From an uncultured Collinsella sp. (GTDB lineage: Bacteria > Actinomycetota > Coriobacteriia > Coriobacteriales > Coriobacteriaceae), in assembly GCA_902465105.1 (NCBI GenBank), contig CABQLM010000041.1:1-18436 (forward strand): 18,436 bases of DNA, written 5' to 3'. The notes beneath the pieces were generated by a model. The model ran no database searches. It was not told the origin of the DNA and worked only from the letters and a program-made list of their open reading frames with translations. Shown here piece after piece: positions 1 to 7,856 of the stretch. A program made the translations under genes and the position numbers. Position 1 is the first letter of the stretch. Each line of letters starts with the position of its first letter.

Positions 1-2121
1 GTCGGGGTCAGGGCTGGGGTTGGGGTCGGGAGTAGGGGTGGTACCGCCGCCATCGCCTTCGTCGCCGCCCTCTCCGCCGCCGGTGTTACCGCCCTCGTTG
101 CCACTTCCGCCGGGGGTCTCTTCCTCTTCTTCCTTGTCCTTGTTTTCGTCCTCATCGTCTTTCTTTTTATTGCTGGCGCCGTAGAACTTCCAAGCACTGT
201 TGTTCTTGTAGGAGGGGGCGGTTCCGGTCGGGAACTCCTTGCGCTCGGTGCCGGCGAGTACGGTGTCCATGAACTTCTTAAAGACGGGCAGGTTGGTCTG
301 ATTGCCAAACAGGTCGGCACCATTTTTGCGGACGGGGATCTCGCCGGCAGAGTAGCCGGTCCACAATGCGCATGCGAGCTGCGGGGTGTATCCGCAGAAC
401 CACAAGTTGGTGTTGTCGTCGGTGGTGCCCGTCTTGCCGGCAAAGGGCTGATTGACGCTCAGCGCGCCGGCGGCACCGGTACCGCTGCCGTACATGACGC
501 CCGAGAGCGTGTCGGTCACAGCCGCGGCCTCGCCTGCGGTGAGCACATGCGTGGGATTATCGGTGTGCTGGTAGATGACCGATCCGGTGCGGGAGTTGAT
601 CTCGGTGATGGCGATGGGCTGGCGATAGTAGCCGCCGTTGGCAAACGTTGCATATGCCGAGGCCATTTCGAGCGGCGAGATGGATCCCGGGCCGAGCGTC
701 ATGACGGGCACGTCTTCAATGTTGTTCTCGGAGGGGTCGATACCCATTTTCTTGATGAGGGAGAGAACCTTGTCATTGCCAATGGCGTCGGCCACCTGAA
801 TGTAGGCGGTGTTGGACGACACGGCCGTCGCCTGCTTGAGCGAGATGGTGCCATAGCTGGTATTGGCGTAGTTTTGGACCTTTGCCGTGCCGCCCTTTAC
901 GGTGAGCGGCGAATTGCAATTAAGGGTGATATTGGGGTTCATGCCGCACTGGATTGCCGCCGCAAGGGTGAATGCCTTGAATGTAGAGCCCACGGGGCGC
1001 TTGGCCGTGGCATGGTTGACATGGTTGGGGTCGGCATTGTAGTCGTAGCCGCCCACCATGCACTTGATATAGCCGGTGTTGGGGTCGATGACGACCATGC
1101 CCATGCTCAGGTCTTCCATCGAGAGCGTGTCGAGCTGCGAGCGCACGGCGTCCTCGGCGACCTTCTGCATCGTGGGGTCAATGGTGGTCTTGACGGTCAG
1201 GCCGCCCTTAAAGAGCACGTCGGTCGAAAACTCCTGCTCGAGCAGCTGCTTGACATAGGACACAAAATAGGGCTGCGAGTATACGTCGACGCCGCTGCCA
1301 GAAATCTCCTTGACGTTGAGGGTGATGGGTTCGGCTTGGGCGGCGTCATGCTCTTCTTTTGTGATATGGCCCAGGCGCAGCATGTTGTCGAGAACCTTGT
1401 TGCGGCGGGACAGCGCCAGGTCGGGATTGACCGTAGGGTCGTACTGCGAAGGCGAGTTGGGAAGGCCGATAAGCAGGGCTGCCTCGCTGAGCGTGAGGTC
1501 GGAAGCGCTCTTGGACAGGTAGGTTTCGGCTGCCGCCTCGATACCGTAGGCGCCGTGGCCGTAATAGATGGTGTTGAGGTACATCATGAGGATGTCGTCT
1601 TTGGAGTACATCTCCTCCATTTTGATGGCGATGTAGGCCTCACGCACCTTGCGCTCGATGGTCGAATCGAACTGCTCTGCCTGCAGAATGGTGTTGCGCA
1701 CCAGCTGCTGGGTGATGGTCGAAGCGCCCTCGTGGCCGCCGGTCAGCGTCGCTACCGATGCGCGCGCGATGCCCCACAGGTCGATGCCGCCGTGCTCGTA
1801 GAAGCGCTCGTCCTCGACATCGACGGTGCCCTTTAAGACATAGGGGGACACCTTGTCCATGGCGATGGACTTGCGGTTTTGGGTATAGAAGCTCGCGATC
1901 GTGTTGCCGTTGCAGTCAACGATGTCGGTGGGCTCGCTGACCAGATAGGCGTTGGCGTCGGTGTAGTCGGGCAGGTCGGAAAGCCAGCGGTTGACGTTGC
2001 CGATCATGCCAATACCGAATGCCACGCCCGAAACAAGCAAAAAGCCCAAAAAAGAGAGCAAGATGACGGGGAAGGCATGCGTCTTGGAACGGCTATGACC
2101 CTGTCGTTGGCGAGGACCCAT
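1..2121 (-). CDS. Class A penicillin-binding protein (bifunctional glycosyltransferase/transpeptidase), 3' end outside the window
   Basis: This enzyme polymerises lipid II into glycan strands and cross-links the peptides on the outer face of the membrane. The reading frame is open from the ATG at 2121 to the left edge (707 codons), so the C-terminus is missing. A basic start is followed by one membrane anchor at about residues 17-40. The glycosyltransferase domain shows EDERFYEHG with catalytic Glu103 and GASTITQQL. The transpeptidase domain has the three penicillin-binding motifs: STFK with nucleophile Ser379, SSN at 435-437 and KTGT from Lys563. After the catalytic domain comes a low-complexity tail, first Lys/Asp/Glu-rich, then Gly-rich, then Pro/Asp repeats, as in many actinobacterial PonA-type proteins. 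A GGAGGT at 2128-2133, six bases from the ATG, fixes the start. It is divergent from the U32 gene. Motif evidence is strong; which PonA paralogue it is remains open. Confidence 0.95.
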   Translation of the reverse strand, partial: MGPRQRQGHSRSKTHAFPVILLSFLGFLLVSGVAFGIGMIGNVNRWLSDLPDYTDANAYLVSEPTDIVDCNGNTIASFYTQNRKSIAMDKVSPYVLKGTVDVEDERFYEHGGIDLWGIARASVATLTGGHEGASTITQQLVRNTILQAEQFDSTIERKVREAYIAIKMEEMYSKDDILMMYLNTIYYGHGAYGIEAAAETYLSKSASDLTLSEAALLIGLPNSPSQYDPTVNPDLALSRRNKVLDNMLRLGHITKEEHDAAQAEPITLNVKEISGSGVDVYSQPYFVSYVKQLLEQEFSTDVLFKGGLTVKTTIDPTMQKVAEDAVRSQLDTLSMEDLSMGMVVIDPNTGYIKCMVGGYDYNADPNHVNHATAKRPVGSTFKAFTLAAAIQCGMNPNITLNCNSPLTVKGGTAKVQNYANTSYGTISLKQATAVSSNTAYIQVADAIGNDKVLSLIKKMGIDPSENNIEDVPVMTLGPGSISPLEMASAYATFANGGYYRQPIAITEINSRTGSVIYQHTDNPTHVLTAGEAAAVTDTLSGVMYGSGTGAAGALSVNQPFAGKTGTTDDNTNLWFCGYTPQLACALWTGYSAGEIPVRKNGADLFGNQTNLPVFKKFMDTVLAGTERKEFPTGTAPSYKNNSAWKFYGASNKKKDDEDENKDKEEEEETPGGSGNEGGNTGGGEGGDEGDGGGTTPTPDPNPSPDPD

Positions 2122-2289
2122 ATGTTGACCTCCAGGTATGTCGTGCCGGGCGGAGTGGTTGATGAGCCGCCGGGGCTGGATGGACATAAGTTATTACACA
2201 ATAAACCAATCGAGGTGCTCGAGGCCTCGTGTATGCTGGTTGACGGTAATATTTCAGAGTGAATGCATACCTTGGTAAGGAGATTGCCG
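2122..2289. promoter_or_regulatory. Divergent intergenic region between the PBP and U32 genes
   Basis: This 168-base region must hold the promoters of both divergent genes. It contains an AT-rich patch at about 2187-2210. On the plus strand there is a TTGACG (2240-2245) resembling a -35 box, but no good -10 hexamer lies 16-18 bases downstream. I therefore cannot place either promoter precisely. Confidence 0.3.
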
Positions 2290-4242
2290 ATGCCGAATCG
2301 GGCTATGTCGCCGAGTGGACGATGCGAAAACAGTCCATTGGGGGGCAGGACGGCGCTGCCGGAGCTATTGGCGCCGGCTGGTGGGTTCGACCAGATGCTT
2401 GCGGCAATCGCCGCCGGTGCCGATGCCATCTATGCCGGGCTGGACGGCTTCAATGCCCGCGTGAGCGCCCATGGCTTTAAAGACGATGAGTTTGCGCGCG
2501 GATGCGCCGTGGCGCACGCCCATGGCGTGCGCGTGTATGTGACGCTGAACGTGTTTGTGTTCGATGACGAGCTGGACGACGCCGTGGCGCTTGGGGCGCG
2601 TGCGCTGTCGTTGGGGGCGGATGCCCTGATTGTTGCCGATGCCGGTCTGTCCCGCTCGCTGTGTGAGGCGCTGCCCGATGTCGAGATTCACCTGTCTACC
2701 CAAGCCGGTGTCCACAGCGAGGGCGCCGTACGGCTCGCAGCCGATCAGCTGGGTGTCGAGCGGGTGACGACCGCGCGAGAACTGACGGCCGAGGAGATTG
2801 CGGCGCTTTGTGCCACCGGTGTGCCCATCGAGGTGTTCTGCCACGGCGCCATATGCATCGGTTACTCGGGGGCATGCGAGTTTTCGGCCCTGCGGCGCGA
2901 GCGTTCGGCGATGCGTGGCGACTGCACGCAGCCGTGTCGCCTGGCATATGACTTGGTTGATGGGGCGGGGGAGAGCGTGGTCACCGTCGAGGGCGACCGT
3001 CTGCTCTGCCCTCACGACTATCTGGGCATCGCGCATCTACCCAAACTCATTGACGCTGGGGTTGCGTCGCTTAAAATCGAGGGGCGCATGAAGAACCCCG
3101 ACTACGTGTTCAACGTGGTGCGTGTGTGGCGACGGGCGCTCGATATGCTGCGCGACGGCACGTGGAGTGACGATACGGTGCCGGCGCTTGAGCGCGAGCT
3201 TGGAAGGTCGTTCAACCGTGGCTTTACCGACGCGTACCTGCGGGGTCGCTCGGGCGCGGAGCTTATGAGCTTTGAGCGTGCGATCAACCAGGGCGTTCGC
3301 GTGGGCGGCCTGGTGGCCGTGGGCCACGAGGAGGTGACCGTCGAGCTTGACGCCGCCGTTTCCGCGGGCGATACGCTCGAAATCCGGTTTTATCCGGGCG
3401 CCGACGCACGTCCCGATGTCCCCAAGCGCTGGCCTCAGGTCCCCTGTCCTGTTGATGCGGAGGCGGGGGAGCGCGTCGTCGTGCATTGCAAGCGCAAGGT
3501 GGACGTGGGGTGTGAGGTCTACCTCATCCGCAGCGCCGGCGTGCTGGGGCAGACGGCGTCGATACTCGAGCGCATGCGTGTCGAGGCCGATGCGGTTGTT
3601 CTGGCCGAGCATGCCGTCGAGGCGCTGCCGTTTGAGGACGTCTCGTTTGTCGGCGATGTCGTTTTGGAGGAGCCGATTGCCCCTGCGGGCATGGTGTTCG
3701 CTTGGCAGCTGATGGACCAGGACCCGCGGGGCGTGCGTGACTTGTCCGGCGTTACCGTGGTGCTCGACGAGGTGTGTCGGGCGGGCGATGTGGAACGAGC
3801 CCGTTCTGTCATGCGGCGTGCCGGGTGCGTGGTCTGTCGCAATTTGGGTCAAGTGGCAATCGCTCGCGAGCTGGGCGTGGCGTTTGATGTTGCAGCGCCG
3901 GTGTTTTGTGCCAATCGCGCCACGCTCGCCTGGTTGCGGGCGCTTGGGGCGGGACGCGTGTATCTGTCTGCCGAATTGGTCGCCAATGACGCGGACCGCA
4001 TCGGCGGACTGATCGCTCTGCCGGGCGTCTTGGGCCCCGTTGATGCCGAACGCCCCGAACTGATGGTGTGCGAGCACTGCCTGTTGACCGCCGAGGGCGT
4101 CTGCGCCACTGATGCGACGGGGCAGGTTCATTGCCGTGACTGCCCGCGTCGTCGGCAGGCGCGCTATCTGGTCGAGCGGGACGGTACGCGTCTGCCGGTT
4201 GCCATCGACGCGTGCGGCAGGACGAGGATTTTCCTGTCGTAG
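2290..4242 (+). CDS. U32-family peptidase-like protein, RlhA-type (putative 23S rRNA cytidine hydroxylase)
   Basis: U32 proteins were named as collagenases, but characterised bacterial members such as RlhA and TrhP hydroxylate RNA and UbiU/UbiV act in ubiquinone synthesis; several depend on a 4Fe-4S cluster. At 650 aa this matches the length of E. coli RlhA (about 650 aa, 23S C2501 hydroxylation) better than the shorter TrhP. The U32 signature is clear: EVFCHGAICIGYSGACEFS starting at Glu181, then GDCTQPCR. This supplies Cys189, Cys196, Cys212 and Cys216 as possible cluster ligands. The family block with KIEGRMK follows. A C-terminal cysteine group (Cys594, 597, 605, 615, 618) looks like a second metal site. 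The start at 2290 is chosen because AAGGAG (2277-2282) lies seven bases upstream; an in-frame ATG at 2263 has no such site. No terminator was seen before tyrS. The family is certain; the RNA target is inferred. Confidence 0.85.
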   Translation: MPNRAMSPSGRCENSPLGGRTALPELLAPAGGFDQMLAAIAAGADAIYAGLDGFNARVSAHGFKDDEFARGCAVAHAHGVRVYVTLNVFVFDDELDDAVALGARALSLGADALIVADAGLSRSLCEALPDVEIHLSTQAGVHSEGAVRLAADQLGVERVTTARELTAEEIAALCATGVPIEVFCHGAICIGYSGACEFSALRRERSAMRGDCTQPCRLAYDLVDGAGESVVTVEGDRLLCPHDYLGIAHLPKLIDAGVASLKIEGRMKNPDYVFNVVRVWRRALDMLRDGTWSDDTVPALERELGRSFNRGFTDAYLRGRSGAELMSFERAINQGVRVGGLVAVGHEEVTVELDAAVSAGDTLEIRFYPGADARPDVPKRWPQVPCPVDAEAGERVVVHCKRKVDVGCEVYLIRSAGVLGQTASILERMRVEADAVVLAEHAVEALPFEDVSFVGDVVLEEPIAPAGMVFAWQLMDQDPRGVRDLSGVTVVLDEVCRAGDVERARSVMRRAGCVVCRNLGQVAIARELGVAFDVAAPVFCANRATLAWLRALGAGRVYLSAELVANDADRIGGLIALPGVLGPVDAERPELMVCEHCLLTAEGVCATDATGQVHCRDCPRRRQARYLVERDGTRLPVAIDACGRTRIFLS

Positions 4243-4265
4243 GTGCCGCATCGCGCTGTTTTGGT

Positions 4266-4271
4266 TATTAT
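4266..4271 (+). promoter_or_regulatory. Possible -10 box for tyrS
   Basis: TATTAT lies 69 bases upstream of the tyrS start, in the short gap after the U32 gene, and matches the -10 consensus at five of six positions. The expected -35 position (4243-4248) matches poorly, so this is tentative. The leader is too short for a T-box and I see none of its conserved elements. Confidence 0.25.
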
Positions 4272-4339
4272 GAGTGAGTTTATGAACTTCCAGCACCGCC
4301 GTATCCGGTGAGGGTGCTATAGCAAAAGGAGGATACCCA

Positions 4340-5551
4340 ATGCTGTCTGTTGACGAGCAAATGCGTATCATCACCTCGGGCGCAGCGCAGATCGTCCCCG
4401 AGGCCGACCTTCGCAAGAAGCTTGAGAAGGGTGAGCCCCTCAACATCAAGCTCGGCGTCGACCCCACCAGCCCCGACCTGCACCTGGGTCATGCCGTGCC
4501 CCTGCGCAAGATGCGTCAGTTCCAGGACCTGGGCCACAACGTCACCCTCATCATCGGCAACGGCACCGCGCTGATTGGCGACCCCTCGGGCAAGAACTCC
4601 ACCCGCCCGCAGCTTTCTCAGGAGCAGATCGAGGCTAACGCCGAGACCTACGTGAGCCAGGCCATGAAGATCCTGGATCCCGAGAAGACCACCATCGTGC
4701 ACAACGGCGACTGGATCCTTTCGATGGATTTGGCCGGCCTGCTGCAGGTGTGCTCCAAATTCACCGTCGCCCGCATCCTCGAGCGCGACGACTTTACCAA
4801 GCGCTACCAGTCCCAGACGCCGATCGCCCTGCACGAGTTCCTGTACCCCGTGATGCAGGCCTTCGACTCCGTGCAGATCAAAGCCGACGTGGAGATGGGC
4901 GGAACCGACCAGCTCTTCAACTTGCTCGCCGGCCGTGAGCTCATGGAGAAGATGGGCATGGAGCCCCAAATCGCGCTCACTATGCCGCTGCTCGAGGGCA
5001 CCGATGGCGTGCGCAAGATGTCCAAGTCCTACGGCAACTACATCGGCCTGACCGACGCGCCCAAGGACATGTTCGGCAAGACCATGTCCATCCCCGATGA
5101 GATGATCGGTAAGTACTACCGCCTGGCTAGCTCGCTCACTCCGGCCGAGGTCGACAAGATCGACGCCGCTCTGGCCGATGGCTCCGCCGACCCCTATGAG
5201 CTCAAGCGCGCTCTGGGCCGCGATCTGTGCGATACCTACCACGGCGCCGGTGCCGGCGACGAGGCCCAGGCCGAGTTCGACCGCGTGTTCAAGGAGGGCC
5301 AGCTTGCCGACTTCCCCGAGAAGCACATCGAGCTGACCGTCAACGACGAGGGCCAGATCTACCTCGCCGGCCTGCTCAAGGACCTGGGTCTTTCGGCTAG
5401 CGCCGGCCAGGCCCGTCGCGATATCGACGGTGGCGGCGTTAAGATCAACGGCAAGGCCGTGGCTCCCAAGAGCTACAACATCGACCCCAGCGCTCTCAAG
5501 GTGGGCGACACCCTCTCTGTGGGCAAGCGCAAGGGCTTTAAGTTGGTCTAG
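4340..5551 (+). CDS. tyrS: Tyrosyl-tRNA synthetase
   Basis: This cytoplasmic enzyme charges tRNA-Tyr with tyrosine using ATP. At 403 aa it has the usual length of a bacterial TyrRS. The class I signatures are present: HLGH at residues 48-51 and KMSKS at 226-230. The intact KMSKS, rather than the KFGKT of E. coli TyrS, places it with the TyrZ-like branch. Residues from about 340 to the end form an S4 RNA-binding domain (GQARRDIDGGGVKING region). AAAGGAGG at 4325-4332, seven bases before the ATG, sets the start. The coding sequence is strongly biased to C-ended codons, as expected for a highly expressed gene. It is followed by a strong intrinsic terminator, so it is probably monocistronic or the last gene after the U32 gene. 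Confidence 0.97.
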   Translation: MLSVDEQMRIITSGAAQIVPEADLRKKLEKGEPLNIKLGVDPTSPDLHLGHAVPLRKMRQFQDLGHNVTLIIGNGTALIGDPSGKNSTRPQLSQEQIEANAETYVSQAMKILDPEKTTIVHNGDWILSMDLAGLLQVCSKFTVARILERDDFTKRYQSQTPIALHEFLYPVMQAFDSVQIKADVEMGGTDQLFNLLAGRELMEKMGMEPQIALTMPLLEGTDGVRKMSKSYGNYIGLTDAPKDMFGKTMSIPDEMIGKYYRLASSLTPAEVDKIDAALADGSADPYELKRALGRDLCDTYHGAGAGDEAQAEFDRVFKEGQLADFPEKHIELTVNDEGQIYLAGLLKDLGLSASAGQARRDIDGGGVKINGKAVAPKSYNIDPSALKVGDTLSVGKRKGFKLV

Positions 5552-5580
5552 CAAGTAGGTCAACCTAACATGTGCAATAG

Positions 5581-5615
5581 GGCCGCAGCCGGAACGATTC
5601 CGGCTGCGGCCTTTT
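5581..5615 (+). terminator. Intrinsic terminator of tyrS
   Basis: A perfect 14-bp stem (5581-5594 with 5598-5611) closes on a three-base loop and is followed by TTTT. It lies 30 bases after the tyrS stop codon. Confidence 0.93.
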
Positions 5616-5616
5616 G

Positions 5617-5687
5617 AGTTGCGGTGAAATAGTTCCTAAAAATGCCTTACGGGCGCCCAGGTAGGAACTATTCCACCGCAACTTTTT
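5617..5687 (+). repeat. Long inverted repeat followed by a T run (terminator-like or repeat element)
   Basis: Arms 5617-5638 and 5662-5683 pair over 22 bases with a single mismatch. The 23-base loop itself contains the palindrome GGGCGCCC. The right arm runs directly into TTTTTT. The element sits two bases after the tyrS terminator, so a second terminator is not obviously needed. Its size and near-perfect symmetry suggest a dispersed intergenic element with terminator function. Seen directly: symmetry and T run. Inferred: mobility. Confidence 0.7.
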
Positions 5688-5761
5688 TCCTCCGTCCCCA
5701 AGGGATCATTTGGCGGTGCCGTTAAGCGGAAGGGGTGTTATTGGCGGCCTCCTTTTGGGCA

Positions 5762-5767
5762 TACAAT
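5762..5767 (+). promoter_or_regulatory. Possible -10 box of the ade promoter
   Basis: TACAAT matches the -10 consensus at five of six positions and would start transcription near 5774, giving a leader of about 60 bases. A partial -35 (TTGGCG, 5741-5746) lies only 15 bases upstream, so the pair is not ideal. Confidence 0.35.
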
Positions 5768-5780
5768 GGGTATTGGTTTG

Positions 5781-5814
5781 CTGCGGTGAAGGTTCGCCCG
5801 CTCCGCAGTTTTTT
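5781..5814 (+). terminator. Terminator-like hairpin in the ade leader (possible attenuator)
   Basis: CTGCGG (5781-5786) pairs with CCGCAG (5803-5808). The inside is capped by GG-TTCG-CC, a stable tetraloop, and the stem is followed by TTTTTT (5809-5814). It lies between the candidate ade promoter and the ade ribosome binding site, so a transcript from that promoter would have to pass it. A small palindrome, TTCTA-CGG-TAGAA, follows at 5813-5825. Confidence 0.6.
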
Positions 5815-5834
5815 CTACGGTAGAAGGAGTATGT

Positions 5835-7655
5835 ATGTCCGTTGAGGTCATGAGGTCTGTGATCGATGCCGCCGAGGGTCGCGTACCCGTCGACACGCTG
5901 TTTACCAACGCACAGATTGTCGATGTGTACGGTCAGCGCGTGGCGCCCGGTAGCGTTGCCGTCAAGGACGGCGTAATCGTCGGCGTGCTCTACGACGGTC
6001 GCGACGATGCCGCCGGTACCTACGAGGCTGCCGAGGTTATCGACTGCCAGGGCCGCTATCTCGCCCCCGGTTTTATTGATGGGCATCTGCATATCGAGTC
6101 TTCGAACATCCGCCCCGCCGAGTATGCGCGCATGGCCGCGACGCGCGGTACCACCACCGCCATTGCCGACAGCCACGAGATCGCCAACGTTTCCGGCTTG
6201 AACGGCTTACGCTTTATGATCGAGGACGGCCGACGCGCACCCATCTCCATCAAGTATATGATGCCCTCGTGCGTACCGGCCCTACCCGATGAGCAGGCCG
6301 GTGCCGTGATCACCGCCGCCGATATGCAGGCGTTTTTTGCCGAGCATCCGGGTGATGTCTTTGGCTTGGGCGAGATGATGAACCTGCCGGGCGTCTTTAT
6401 GGCCGATCCTGAGACCTGCGCCCGCATCGACGCTGCCAACCAGACTCCCTCCAAGCAGGTCGACGGCCATGCTCCGCTCGTTGCCGGCAAGGACCTCAAC
6501 GCCTATGCCGCAGCAGGCATTATCGCCGACCATGAGTCGACGATTCCCGAGGAGGCGCTCGACAAGTTGTCTCGCGGCATGTATGTCATGCTGCGCGAGG
6601 GCACCTGCAGCCATGACCTGGCCAACTTGTCACCGATGCTGCTGGAAAACCCTGCCCGCGCCCGCCGCTGCTGCTTCGCGACCGATGACCGCGCTCCCTC
6701 CGATGCACTTTCGACCGGTATGATCGACAATGCCTGCCGCGTGGCTATTGAGGCCGGTATCGACCCCGTGGTCGCTATCTCTATGGCGTCCCTCTCCACG
6801 GCCGAGGCGTTTGGCCTGGATCACGGCTGCCGCGACCCGCACGAGCTGCGCGGTGCGATTGCCCCGGGCAAGCGTGCCGACCTGCTGGTGCTCAATGACT
6901 TGACGTTTGCCACGGCTCCGCATCGCGTATATGCCGCCGGTGCTCTGGTGGCGCAGGACGGCGCCTTTGTGGGCAAGATTGCACCCGAGATGGCCGAGGT
7001 TGCTGCCCTTGCCGATGAGCTGCGCGCCTCCGTTAAGCTGCCGAAGCTATCGCTCGACGTATTCGACTATGCCTTTAAGCCAGGCGAGGCCGTGATTGAC
7101 GTGGTGCCGGGTAAGGCCATCACGGGTATGGCTCGCCCCGAGACCGACGAGGACTTGCGCCGCATTATGCTGATCGAGCGCCACGGCCGCGGCGTGTCGC
7201 TGCAGGCCGAGGGCGCCGACGGCGACGGCCCCGCTGGACTGGGCCTGGTCGGCAAGCATATCGGTCGCGGCTGGGTGCGCGGCTTCACCATCACGGGCGG
7301 TGCCATCGCCTCGACGATCGGCCACGATTCGCACAACGTGTGCGTGGTGGGCGACAACGCCGCCGATATGATGGCTGCCGTCGAGGCTGTGGGCCAGGGC
7401 GGTCACGTGCTGGTACGCGATGGTGAGGTCGTGGCGCGCATTCCGCTGGCGCTCGGCGGCCTGATGAGCGAGGGTACGGCCGAGGACGTGGCCGCGCAGC
7501 ACGACGACTTTATGGCCAAGGCGCGTGCCATGGGCATCGAGCCGCCGCTCGACCCCATCATGGGCATTATCTTCCTGCCGCTGCCGGTCATTCCGACGCT
7601 CCGCATTCGCCCCGAGGGCATGTTCGACGTCACCACCTTTACCTACGCCGACTAG
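5835..7655 (+). CDS. ade: Adenine deaminase
   Basis: This enzyme deaminates adenine to hypoxanthine and ammonia in purine salvage, in the cytoplasm. It is an amidohydrolase-superfamily metalloenzyme. At 606 aa it is slightly longer than the roughly 580-590 aa of characterised AdeC/Ade proteins. Metal-site motifs are visible: DGHLHIESS with His84 and His86, GHAPL with His212, DHES with His233, and FATDDRAPSD with Asp284. The adenine deaminase C-terminal domain follows (GFTITGGAIASTIGHDSHN and IPLALGGLMSE). AAGGAG at 5824-5829 lies five bases before this ATG; an overlapping ATG at 5831 is out of frame. It is transcribed alone, through a leader with a terminator-like hairpin. Its TAG stop lies inside a GGGGAC-type repeat. 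Confidence 0.96.
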   Translation: MSVEVMRSVIDAAEGRVPVDTLFTNAQIVDVYGQRVAPGSVAVKDGVIVGVLYDGRDDAAGTYEAAEVIDCQGRYLAPGFIDGHLHIESSNIRPAEYARMAATRGTTTAIADSHEIANVSGLNGLRFMIEDGRRAPISIKYMMPSCVPALPDEQAGAVITAADMQAFFAEHPGDVFGLGEMMNLPGVFMADPETCARIDAANQTPSKQVDGHAPLVAGKDLNAYAAAGIIADHESTIPEEALDKLSRGMYVMLREGTCSHDLANLSPMLLENPARARRCCFATDDRAPSDALSTGMIDNACRVAIEAGIDPVVAISMASLSTAEAFGLDHGCRDPHELRGAIAPGKRADLLVLNDLTFATAPHRVYAAGALVAQDGAFVGKIAPEMAEVAALADELRASVKLPKLSLDVFDYAFKPGEAVIDVVPGKAITGMARPETDEDLRRIMLIERHGRGVSLQAEGADGDGPAGLGLVGKHIGRGWVRGFTITGGAIASTIGHDSHNVCVVGDNAADMMAAVEAVGQGGHVLVRDGEVVARIPLALGGLMSEGTAEDVAAQHDDFMAKARAMGIEPPLDPIMGIIFLPLPVIPTLRIRPEGMFDVTTFTYAD

Positions 7656-7704
7656 TCATTGGGTGTTCCTAAGCGACTGGTTGTTGGGGACACCCTTTGG
7701 CTTG
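7652..7704. repeat. GGGGAC-type intergenic repeat, copy 1
   Basis: The sequence from CTAGTCAT (which includes the ade stop codon) through GACTGGTTGTTGGGGACA is nearly identical, apart from a two-base gap and a few substitutions, to the reverse complement of 8709-8762. The two copies are thus inverted relative to each other, and each starts on the stop codon of a gene. Confidence 0.7.
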
Positions 7705-7789
7705 TCGAGTGCTGCGGACGCGCACTACCTGGTGCATGTGAGGCATATGCTAGGCCCTTGTAACGTTTTTGCCTGCGGGGTCTTATTTG

Positions 7790-7854
7790 AGCTTCCTTTG
7801 GGTACGGTGAATTTGGATACACACCTGATTTCACCAAGCCCGAAGGGAGCTTTT
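7790..7854 (+). promoter_or_regulatory. Hairpin enclosing the ribosome binding site of the first HAD gene
   Basis: Bases 7790-7802 pair with 7839-7851 (13 pairs, two of them G-T). After a small internal loop, 7806-7811 pair with 7830-7835. The right arm contains the ribosome binding site GAAGGGAG (7842-7849). It is followed by TTTTCT and then the ATG, so the structure could act as a translational block or as an intrinsic terminator just before the gene. Confidence 0.6.
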
Positions 7855-7856
7855 CT

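Noticed and set aside
547..1836. 429-codon open frame on the plus strand
   Set aside because: It lies antisense to the penicillin-binding protein, whose catalytic motifs are all intact. High GC opens long antisense frames; the translation has no recognisable domain.
4243..4339. T-box leader before tyrS
   Set aside because: Only 97 bases separate the genes; no T-box sequence or terminator/antiterminator pair is visible.
3037..4467. 476-codon open frame on the minus strand
   Set aside because: It is antisense to the U32 gene and the start of tyrS, and its translation resembles a shadow frame rich in His, Arg and Ala.
4280..5563. 427-codon open frame on the minus strand
   Set aside because: It is antisense to tyrS across its full length and consists of Leu/Val/Gly/His-rich shadow sequence.
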